The position numbers and the translations under genes are program-made. DNA of 33,908 nt from NCBI GenBank assembly GCA_964415045.1, contig CAYPZL010000042.1, positions 1 to 33,908 of the forward strand, given 5' to 3'. How positions within the stretch are numbered: position 1 is the stretch's first letter; each line of letters starts with the position of its first letter. The notes beneath the pieces were generated by a model that saw nothing but the letters and a program-made list of their open reading frames with translations, made no database searches and was not told the origin of the DNA. The DNA is from CAYPZL01 sp964415045 (lineage in GTDB: Bacteria; Planctomycetota; Phycisphaerae; Sedimentisphaerales; Anaerobacaceae). Below are positions 7,860 through 14,190 of this stretch, one piece after another.

Positions 7860-9902
7860 TCAGGGGTTGATTTTGGATTTGCTGGCCTGGGTGGTACCAC
7901 CGTAGGCACCTATGTTGATGATGCCGGCGTTGGGGGCCGGCTCGGCGCCGACCGGGCCGGCCGGGTCGCCTGCGTCGATGCAGAGACTGGTTACACCGTC
8001 GTTGACCCAGGCTTCGCCGGGAGGATACCAGCGTCCGGCCTCGGATTGCAGATGATAGTCGCCTTCGATCCAGACCGCCCCGACATATTCGGGATCGACG
8101 GCGATGCCGGGATCGTCGGGCGCGGCCCAATAGCCGCGCCGGACAAACAGCGGATCCACGTCGAGGTTGCCCGGGCCGGGCCAGCCGCCGGCGACGCTCG
8201 TATGGCTGACCGACAGGTTGCCGTCCCCGTCCAGAAGCACTCCGGCCGAACCGGAGCGGTCCACGATGCAGTTCGTCATCAGGACGTCGCTGTCAATCAA
8301 CCACACCACCGATCCTTCTTCGGGCACGTAATTGTCCGTGATCGTGCAGTTGACGAACGCAATACTGCCGTCGGTGCAATGGACGACAGCTCCGTTCCCG
8401 CCCGTCGCCCGATTGCCAACGATCAGGCAGTTAGCCACGGTCGGACTGCTGCCCCGGCAGAGCAAGGCTCCGGCCGCCCTTCCGCGGCCCCGGGTGATAA
8501 CAAAGCCCATCAGCAGGCAATTGGGGTCCGCCCCTCCGACGAAACGCACCACAGGCTCGGCCTCGCGCCCCTCAATCACTGGATAGCAGTCCGGGCCCGG
8601 GCCGTTCGGATCCACACCCGTCACGGTGATCCCCTTGCCCGGAAAACGGATGTTTTCCGCGTACAGCCCCGGACGGACGAGCACGGTCGCGCCATCGGCG
8701 GCTGCGTCGATCGCCTCCTGTATCGTGTCGAAGGGGTGCTCAGGCGTCCCATTTTCCTGCGGATCGCTCCCGGCTGCATCGGCCGGGGCGGGATCGTTGG
8801 CGGCGTTGTCGTCAACACAGACAACATCCAGCGCGCTGACGAAGTTGGCCCGAATCTCGTAGTGCTCGAACATCGCCAGCGACGCGGGATTGGACGTCGT
8901 CCCCCAGCCGCCGCTCCAACCAGCGAACACAAAGCCCGGGTCGGCTCGCGCCTCCAGGGACACCGTCTCGCCGTCCCAATAGAAGAACTCCCCTTCCCCG
9001 GGACGGACCACCACACCACCGCGGGTAGACGACAACTTGAGCCGCCAGCGGTCACAGGGATGATCGAGCTTTATGCCAGGATTGTTCGACCGAATCGCGG
9101 GAACGTGTATCTCACAGGCCTCCTGACCCAAGGGATTGCGTCGGAGGTCGAGACGCGTGAGGCCTTTCAGCTCCGCCAGAGCCGAGATGTCACCGATCCG
9201 ATTGTCCTCCAGATCGAGCACTTCCAGGAAGACAAGTCCCGAGAGCGCAGAGACATCTTCGATCGTGTTGCCGTCCAACAGCAGCGTGCGCAAGCTTGTC
9301 AGCCCGGACAGGGGAAAGACGTCGGAGATTTCGCATCCATACAGATGCAGTACTTCCAGGTTGACCAGCCCGGACAAGGGAGACAGGTCGCTGATGTCGT
9401 TGAGGGGCAGGTGCAGCTCGTACAGGCCGGTGAGTCCGGCAAGAGGCGTAATGTCGGTGATGTCGTTGTCACGAAGAATCAGCGTCTTGAGATTCGTCAG
9501 TCCCGACAGAGGCCAGAGGTCGCTGACGGAGTTCCGATGAAGGTCCAGGTGCTCCAGCGCAGTCAGGCCCGACAGGGCGGAGATATCGTGAATCTCATTG
9601 ATGGAGAGGGACAGCTCCTTCAAATGGACCAATCCCGCAAGAGCGGTGATGTCGGAGATGTGATTCAGTCGCAGCCAGAGACATTCCAGATTCGTGGCAT
9701 ATTCGAGGCCCGTGAGGTCCACGATATCACAACGAATACACCGCAGGTCGGTAAGGGTGAGCATGTCGCCCGGGGTGGGTTCCGCGATCCAAAGGGCCTC
9801 CTCCACGGCCGCCTGGAGCGCCGGGTCGGCAAAGAAGACGGGTTCCTCAGCATAAGCCGTACTGCAGAGCAACAGCAGAATCAACGAATGCCTCAACTGC
9901 AT
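7860..9902 (-). CDS. Secreted leucine-rich-repeat / beta-helix chimeric protein
   Basis: A 680-aa exported protein starting with signal peptide MQLRHSLILLLLCSTAYA. Residues 55-255 carry about nine 22-residue leucine-rich repeats of the internalin/SDS22 type (LTNLKTLILRDNDITDITPL pattern). A short module at 290-355 (FAGWSGGW) resembles the divergent InlB B-repeat. Residues 355-680 form a right-handed beta-helix that begins with a GATVLVRPGLYAEN segment. It ends in CIDAGDP and INIGAYGGT, the same terminal signature as the downstream beta-helix protein. The start at 9902 is supported by an excellent GGAGGAGG site; a longer in-frame extension has no signal peptide. A role in surface adhesion or glycan binding is inferred. 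No catalytic residues were recognised. Confidence 0.82.
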   Translation of the reverse strand: MQLRHSLILLLLCSTAYAEEPVFFADPALQAAVEEALWIAEPTPGDMLTLTDLRCIRCDIVDLTGLEYATNLECLWLRLNHISDITALAGLVHLKELSLSINEIHDISALSGLTALEHLDLHRNSVSDLWPLSGLTNLKTLILRDNDITDITPLAGLTGLYELHLPLNDISDLSPLSGLVNLEVLHLYGCEISDVFPLSGLTSLRTLLLDGNTIEDVSALSGLVFLEVLDLEDNRIGDISALAELKGLTRLDLRRNPLGQEACEIHVPAIRSNNPGIKLDHPCDRWRLKLSSTRGGVVVRPGEGEFFYWDGETVSLEARADPGFVFAGWSGGWGTTSNPASLAMFEHYEIRANFVSALDVVCVDDNAANDPAPADAAGSDPQENGTPEHPFDTIQEAIDAAADGATVLVRPGLYAENIRFPGKGITVTGVDPNGPGPDCYPVIEGREAEPVVRFVGGADPNCLLMGFVITRGRGRAAGALLCRGSSPTVANCLIVGNRATGGNGAVVHCTDGSIAFVNCTITDNYVPEEGSVVWLIDSDVLMTNCIVDRSGSAGVLLDGDGNLSVSHTSVAGGWPGPGNLDVDPLFVRRGYWAAPDDPGIAVDPEYVGAVWIEGDYHLQSEAGRWYPPGEAWVNDGVTSLCIDAGDPAGPVGAEPAPNAGIINIGAYGGTTQASKSKINP

Positions 9903-10034
9903 CACGTCCTCCTCCTCTGCCGGTTGCTTCTTGGGGGTACACCGACCGCGTCCGGCTGCAAAGGACACGCATGCCAAGTGTAGCAAAACAGGCCCTTTGA
10001 GGCAAGAGAATTCACGGTCTCGTGACAATGTTCG

Positions 10035-11558
10035 CTACACTTCGACTCCATCGGAAACCGATTCCTGCCATTGATGAATTCTCCAGGTGAGCCGGCTGAG
10101 GACGTCACGGCAGCGACCGGAATCGAAAAGGTTGGTGGTCTCGCCCGGATCGTCTCTGAGGTTGAACAACTGGGATTTGTCCCTGTCGCTCAGACAGAGC
10201 TTCCAGCCGTCGGGCGCGATGACCGCGCGGCTGCGTTCCTGCTTCAGATGCTCCTGCTCCTGCTTCGAGGCCAGACGGGTCCCGCCGGGCTTGACCTTCA
10301 TCGCCCCGCTGTCGGGATTCCATTGCATGAAGACGTGCTCCGGCGCAATGTCCCGCCCCTCCATCAGCGGCGCCAGGCTCCGGCCGGGCAGGCGCGCGTC
10401 CGGCATCCGCCCCATCAGGTCCAGCAGCGTCGGGACCATGTCGATCTGGCTGACCGGCGCGCGCACGAGCCGGCCCGCGCTCCCTGGCACGCGCACCAAC
10501 CACGGGACCCTTACGGCCTCCTCGTACATGACGCTCTTTTCCACCATGTGGTGCGATCCCATCATGTCGCCGTGGTCGCTCGTATACACGACGATCGTCT
10601 CGTCGGCCAGGCCCAGCTCCTCCAGCGTCGCGAGAATCGCACCCACGCTGCGATCGACCTGCGTCACCAGTCCCCAGTACCGTGCGATCAACTCCCTGAT
10701 GTCCCGCTCGGCCGCCCCGTACCGGGCGCGACAGCACTCGCGAATGATGCGATACCGCAGCGGCTCGTTGTCCTCCAGAGGATCGCGGAAGTTCCCGGGC
10801 AGCTCGACTTCGCGGGGGTCGTGCTCGTGATCCAGCGGCCCGAAGAACGGCATGTGCGGCTCCAGGAAATTGACGTAAAGAACGAACGGCTCGCGTCGAT
10901 GCCGCCGGAGAAAATCACACGCCTTCCGCTGCAAAAATGCAGGCTTGCAGTGTTCCAGGGGCCGGCGTGCCGCAAAACTGCGGCTGAACCTGCCGCCGCC
11001 GTCGGGCTCGTATCCCCGGTCGATCAAGAAATGGTGGTAGTCGCTGCGCGCATCGCGGCTGCGCCCTTCGCTGTAATACCGACTGTAGCCATCCTCAATC
11101 GAAACCCATTCCTGGAAGCCGTGCTGGGCGAAGATCTCGTCGCCCAGGTGCCACTTGCCCATGTAGGCGGTGCAGTAGTCCGGATCGGCCAGCAGCTCCG
11201 TCAGGCACGGGACGTCGGAGGGCAACGGGACATTGTTCTTGATACAGCCGGTGGTGTGCGGCCAGAGCCCCGTCATCACGGCCGAGCGGTTCGGCGTGCA
11301 AACCGGCTGCGTCACGTACGCGTTGCGAAAGACCACACTCTGCCCGGCCAGCCGGTTCAGGTGCGGTGTGTGAATCAACCGATTGCCGTACGCCGCCATC
11401 GTGTCGGCCCGCTGTTCGTCGGTCCAGATAAACAACAGATTCGGCTTGCGCCCTCGCCGAACCGGCGCGGCGGTCTGTGACCGCGCGACGCCCGCCCCGG
11501 TCAGTGCCACCCCCGCCGCCACCTTCACGAACTCCCGTCTGCTCGTAACCATACCCAT
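10035..11558 (-). CDS. Tat-exported type I sulfatase (arylsulfatase A family)
   Basis: A 507-aa sulfatase that hydrolyses sulfate esters, probably on sulfated polysaccharide; the substrate cannot be read from sequence. A twin-arginine signal (SRREFVKVAAG, residues 6-16) predicts Tat export. The catalytic formylglycine precursor is C87 in CTPNRSAVMTG, with R91 conserved. Metal-binding aspartate(s) lie in WTDEQR (D47), and the second metal motif YTSDHGDMMGSHH is near residue 340. As a Cys-type enzyme it needs FGE or anSME maturation; neither gene is in the window. Start 11558 was chosen to include the Tat motif; the ATG at 11552 is equally possible. It is followed after 132 bp by the leucine-rich-repeat gene, suggesting a polysaccharide-related gene group. 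Confidence 0.92.
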   Translation of the reverse strand: MGMVTSRREFVKVAAGVALTGAGVARSQTAAPVRRGRKPNLLFIWTDEQRADTMAAYGNRLIHTPHLNRLAGQSVVFRNAYVTQPVCTPNRSAVMTGLWPHTTGCIKNNVPLPSDVPCLTELLADPDYCTAYMGKWHLGDEIFAQHGFQEWVSIEDGYSRYYSEGRSRDARSDYHHFLIDRGYEPDGGGRFSRSFAARRPLEHCKPAFLQRKACDFLRRHRREPFVLYVNFLEPHMPFFGPLDHEHDPREVELPGNFRDPLEDNEPLRYRIIRECCRARYGAAERDIRELIARYWGLVTQVDRSVGAILATLEELGLADETIVVYTSDHGDMMGSHHMVEKSVMYEEAVRVPWLVRVPGSAGRLVRAPVSQIDMVPTLLDLMGRMPDARLPGRSLAPLMEGRDIAPEHVFMQWNPDSGAMKVKPGGTRLASKQEQEHLKQERSRAVIAPDGWKLCLSDRDKSQLFNLRDDPGETTNLFDSGRCRDVLSRLTWRIHQWQESVSDGVEV

Positions 11559-11900
11559 ATCCAATCTTTCGATTCGGCATCGCCATCTGTCACCGACCAG
11601 ACTGCCAATACTATAGTACCGCCGTCGCCCCTGAAAGCAACAATGGTCAACGGACCGGGGCGACAATGCCGCTCCGCGGTTTGCGTCCCGACCGCAGCGC
11701 GTTCATCGGAATTGACTACACCAAATACCCAAGGTCGGCGTTGACAAACGCGGCAATGATACGACAATGTAGGGGGTGCCGGCGTACAAAGGCACACGAC
11801 CTGGGCAATCTGCCGGCGGTAACGCCGGGAAGCCTGGGACAACTGGCGCATCAAGGAAACGGGGACGGCCCGTCCGCAACTTCCGAATCAAGGAGATAGG
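11559..11900. other. Divergent intergenic region, sulfatase / LuxR-type regulator
   Basis: 342 bp with no gene. It contains the putative promoter of the LuxR-type gene (11741-11768). A TACTATAGTA palindrome near 11610-11619 could supply a -10 element for the minus-strand sulfatase. A GGACG/CGTCC inverted repeat near 11864-11876 lies in the leader of the regulator gene. Confidence 0.4.
11741..11768 (+). promoter_or_regulatory. Putative sigma70 promoter of LuxR-type gene
   Basis: A perfect TTGACA (11741-11746) is separated by 16 bp from GACAAT (11763-11768, four of six consensus positions). Transcription would start near 11775, leaving a leader of about 125 nt. Confidence 0.45.
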
Positions 11901-12209
11901 ATGGCGACAACCGGGCACACCAGGGTGGTTTCCGAACAAGAGTGGCTAACGCTTCGAGAGAATCTGGGGCTGTCGCGCCAGCAGGCCGAGATCATCCGGC
12001 ACATTCTGCGAGGGGCCTCCGACAGAGAGATTGCTGAACAGATGGAGATCTCCGTCTCCACGGTACGCACCTACATGAATCGCCTGTTCCACAAGTTTCA
12101 TCTGAACGACCGCCTGAAACTGGCTCTGCACGTCGTCGCGTGCGCCCGAGAACACAGCCTGGGGCCCCAGAGTCAACAGGACGACGGACGGCAGACCGAT
12201 TCGACGTAG
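11901..12209 (+). CDS. LuxR/GerE-type helix-turn-helix protein without sensory domain
   Basis: A 102-aa protein that is essentially only a LuxR-type DNA-binding domain. Residues 22-78 contain LSRQQAEIIRHILRGAS, then DREIAEQMEISVSTVRTYM, then NRLFHKFHLNDRL, the four-helix GerE fold with the recognition helix at VSTVRTYMNRL. There is no receiver, PAS or autoinducer-binding domain, so regulation must come from expression level or a partner. AAGGAG lies 5 nt before the ATG. Its target is unknown; the small unknown gene 150 bp downstream on the same strand is a candidate, as is the divergent sulfatase. GerE- and CsgD-like single-domain regulators are known, so this is probably functional rather than truncated. 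Confidence 0.87.
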   Translation: MATTGHTRVVSEQEWLTLRENLGLSRQQAEIIRHILRGASDREIAEQMEISVSTVRTYMNRLFHKFHLNDRLKLALHVVACAREHSLGPQSQQDDGRQTDST

Positions 12210-12361
12210 ACCCGCGGCCTCTGACTTTCACCTCGTTCCCGGGCAGCCGCCTTTCTTTGCCGCCATGGCCCTCGCCGGCCTTCCGCCAACGCGCGGGCGT
12301 CTACGACTTCTGGCTTTGTAGAGGATATTTTCTCATACGTCACTGGCGAGGGGTCGATAGA

Positions 12362-12730
12362 ATGTACGAGAGCCAGAGATTTGAGTGCGGTATGTACATT
12401 GAGAACGAACAGATCCTGGGGGCGTGCGTGCCCGTCTTGCGTCAGGTTCGCGCCGGGCGCTGCGGCGAGCACACCTTCCTCACCCCGCAGCAGATCTGGA
12501 TCGCGCTGGCCCGCAAGCGTCATCGAATCTGCGGCCCGTTGATCCACCTGTGCCGGAAGAATGGAAAGACCGACCTTTTGGCCGTACTGGCCCGTATCGC
12601 CAAAGCACTGGCCGATGCGCCATATATCGAGACTCGCTATCTCGACAGCCGCTACCTTCTCTTCGACCCCGTCGAGGCGCCCGAATTCGGCGCCGGCGGA
12701 ACCTCCTGTCCGATCTTCCGTCTCCAGTGA
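12362..12730 (+). CDS. Small conserved-looking hypothetical protein
   Basis: A 122-aa protein that I do not recognise. It has no signal peptide or membrane segment, and is basic in the middle, where a TPQQIWIALARKRHRICG stretch looks helical. It has five cysteines (two of them in AGRCGE and HRICGP) without a metal-binding spacing. GAGGGG lies 8 nt before the ATG at 12362, which is why that start was chosen. The reading frame extends upstream to 12140 but overlaps the LuxR-type gene and lacks a ribosome site. It follows the LuxR-type gene by 152 bp on the same strand and converges on the STAS gene. Confidence 0.55.
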   Translation: MYESQRFECGMYIENEQILGACVPVLRQVRAGRCGEHTFLTPQQIWIALARKRHRICGPLIHLCRKNGKTDLLAVLARIAKALADAPYIETRYLDSRYLLFDPVEAPEFGAGGTSCPIFRLQ

Positions 12731-12853
12731 TCGCCCCCGGGCGCCTCCATCGGAGCAACAATGAGCCCGGTCCCGCTTGCCGCCAACACCGCCCCGCCGT
12801 CGCCAGAGGCAGACAGGATCGTGGAGAGGCGCCGGACTACAGGTCTGAAAGAC

Positions 12854-13216
12854 TCAGCCGCCGGCGCGAACGATGTCGAAAATCTTCGTCAACTGCGTAA
12901 TTTCGAAGACTTTGTAGATTTTGGGGTCGAGATTCAAGAGCTGTAAGTGGCCACCGGTCTCGATCACCCGCTTGTGCACTTTGACCAGCAGCCCCAGAAA
13001 GGCCGAGGACATAAACCGGACGTGCTCGAAGTTCAGAACGAGCTTCCGCTCTTCGTTCCTGGAAATGACGGGGTTCAGAGCAGTCTCAAGCTCCTTGATT
13101 TGCTGCTCCTCCAGGATGTTGTCCAAGTCGAATGTGACAATGGTAACCTCGGTACCGTATTCAACCTTGATTTTGGGCTCATTCGGTTCCATGAATGCCT
13201 CTGCACCTAATCTCAT
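12854..13216 (-). CDS. STAS-domain protein (anti-sigma factor antagonist-like)
   Basis: A 120-aa cytoplasmic single STAS domain, as in SpoIIAA/RsbV. Residues 17-115 follow the beta-alpha pattern, with LVLNFEHVRFMSSAFLGLLVKV at the usual phosphorylation loop. S70 or S71 is the likely phosphoacceptor; the usual DSSGLG is replaced by MSSAFLG. Such proteins bind an anti-sigma factor or kinase partner when unphosphorylated. No sigma, anti-sigma kinase or PP2C phosphatase gene is nearby, so it may act on distant partners. ATG 13216 has AAGGTG 7 nt upstream; the ATG at 13192, preceded by AGAGG, is an alternative that would trim eight residues. It is transcribed divergently from rex across a shared 350-bp regulatory region. 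Confidence 0.85.
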   Translation of the reverse strand: MRLGAEAFMEPNEPKIKVEYGTEVTIVTFDLDNILEEQQIKELETALNPVISRNEERKLVLNFEHVRFMSSAFLGLLVKVHKRVIETGGHLQLLNLDPKIYKVFEITQLTKIFDIVRAGG

Positions 13217-13425
13217 TCTCCGTCACCTTTGGCTCCAGAAGACGTCCACACCGCCCTCCTTTCGTCGTACCGGGCCTATTCTATCCAGCTAACGCCCTCT
13301 CGCTATAAAAAAAGCGAAAATCCCCGGCAGTTCCAAGCGACTTCCGCCTGCTTCTCGCACGTCACTGGGGCAACGGGACCCGGACAAGCGACACCAGCCC
13401 CTGCCAAAAGGCAAAAACAAAAACA

Positions 13426-13443
13426 ATGTGAAACATTTCACAA
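13426..13443 (+). promoter_or_regulatory. Rex operator (ROP box)
   Basis: The site reads ATGTGAA-ACAT-TTCACAA. It matches the known Rex consensus TTGTGAA-N4-TTCACAA at 13 of 14 defined positions; only the first base differs. It lies 124 bp upstream of rex itself and just upstream of a candidate promoter at 13452-13479. Rex proteins bind such sites when NADH is low and release them when NADH rises, so autoregulated control of the whole operon is inferred. Confidence 0.78.
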
Positions 13444-13451
13444 CAAAATCG

Positions 13452-13479
13452 CTGACTCGGGCGTAGAATTCACTGATAG
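13452..13479 (+). promoter_or_regulatory. Candidate upstream promoter of the rex-hydrogenase operon
   Basis: CTGACT (13452-13457), a 16-bp spacer and TAGAAT (13474-13479). It is directly downstream of the Rex operator, so bound Rex would abut the -35 element. Confidence 0.35.
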
Positions 13480-13492
13480 TCTTTTTCCAGGG

Positions 13493-13521
13493 TTGTTATT
13501 ACCCAGTCACGGGCACATAAT
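13493..13521 (+). promoter_or_regulatory. Candidate proximal promoter of the rex-hydrogenase operon
   Basis: TTGTTA (13493-13498), a 17-bp spacer and CATAAT (13516-13521), giving a start near 13528 and a leader of about 38 nt before rex. Confidence 0.5.
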
Positions 13522-13528
13522 CCTCTTT

Positions 13529-13546
13529 TTGTGACAGTAAGAACAA
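13529..13546 (+). promoter_or_regulatory. Degenerate second Rex-like site
   Basis: TTGTGAC-AGTA-AGAACAA matches the Rex consensus at 10 of 14 positions, with a good left half and a poor right half. It would cover the start point of the proximal promoter, a classic repressor position. It may be a low-affinity site or chance. Confidence 0.3.
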
Positions 13547-13566
13547 AACAGTAAAGGGTCTTATTC

Positions 13567-14190
13567 ATGCCCAACAGAAGCTGCATTATACGGCTATCAC
13601 GCTACAAGAACGCCCTGAATCGGCTGAAAACGTTGAATTTCGTTCGTGTTTTCTCAGACAACCTGGCCGATGCGGCGGGGGTAACGGCGGCCCAGGTGCG
13701 CAAAGATTTCTCTCTGTTCGGCATCACGGGCAACCGCCGGGGCGGGTACAAGGTCGATGAGCTGAGCATTCAGCTCAACAAGATCCTGGGCAAGGATCGC
13801 GTTCAGGAGTTCGTCGTGGTGGGGATGGGCAACATCGGCAAAGCGCTCTTTCACTACCCCGGGCTGGGCAAGAGCGGCATCAAGATCGCCGCTGGTTTTG
13901 ACATCGACCCGGCCAAGTATGACCGGGATGCAACGCCGCCGGTCCTGCCGCTGGAGGAATTCACGGATTTCTTAGCGAGCCGCCAGATCAGGTTTGGCGT
14001 GATCGCTGTACCCGACTATGCCGCCCAGCAGGTTCTCGAGCTCATGCTGTCGGCAGGCGTCAAAGGGGTGTTGAATTTCGCACCGATCTGCCTGAAGGCC
14101 CGTAGTGGCTGTGTCATCAACAACATCAACCTCGAAACCGAGCTTGAGAATGTGATCTACTTCGTCAATGCCTCCAACAATGAGAAATAG
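13567..14190 (+). CDS. rex: Redox-sensing transcriptional repressor Rex
   Basis: A 207-aa NADH/NAD+-sensing repressor. Residues 8-62 are the winged-helix DNA-binding domain with the family core DAAGVTAAQVRKDFSLFG (35-52) and RRGGYKVDEL. The Rossmann domain begins at VVVGMGNIGKAL (glycines 86, 88 and 91), followed by GFDIDP for adenosine binding. The C-terminal GVLNFAPICLK segment is the Rex-specific domain-swap region. Length is normal. AAAGGG lies 8 nt before the ATG. It is the first gene of the operon that encodes an NAD-linked hydrogenase, and a Rex box sits in its own promoter. Together these make feedback control by the NADH pool likely. Confidence 0.95.
   Translation: MPNRSCIIRLSRYKNALNRLKTLNFVRVFSDNLADAAGVTAAQVRKDFSLFGITGNRRGGYKVDELSIQLNKILGKDRVQEFVVVGMGNIGKALFHYPGLGKSGIKIAAGFDIDPAKYDRDATPPVLPLEEFTDFLASRQIRFGVIAVPDYAAQQVLELMLSAGVKGVLNFAPICLKARSGCVINNINLETELENVIYFVNASNNEK

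Larger units (their letters stand above)
13217..13566. other. Divergent regulatory region, STAS gene / rex-hydrogenase operon
   Basis: 350 bp with no gene, AT-rich from 13400 onward. It holds the Rex operator, two candidate promoters for the hydrogenase operon and a second degenerate Rex-like site, each listed separately. On minus, a TAGAAT-like -10 sequence near 13278-13283 may serve the STAS gene, but no good -35 partner was found. Confidence 0.6.

Noticed and set aside
7464..9983. 839-codon plus-strand reading frame opposite the leucine-rich-repeat gene
   Set aside because: A mirror of the repeat gene (repetitive VQ/GRQ patterns) with no ribosome site or domain.
13213..13251. Possible 12-codon leader peptide before the STAS gene (GTG start, stop overlapping the STAS ATG)
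   Set aside because: The AAAGGAGGG sequence is only about 3 nt from the GTG, too close for normal initiation, and nothing else supports translation.
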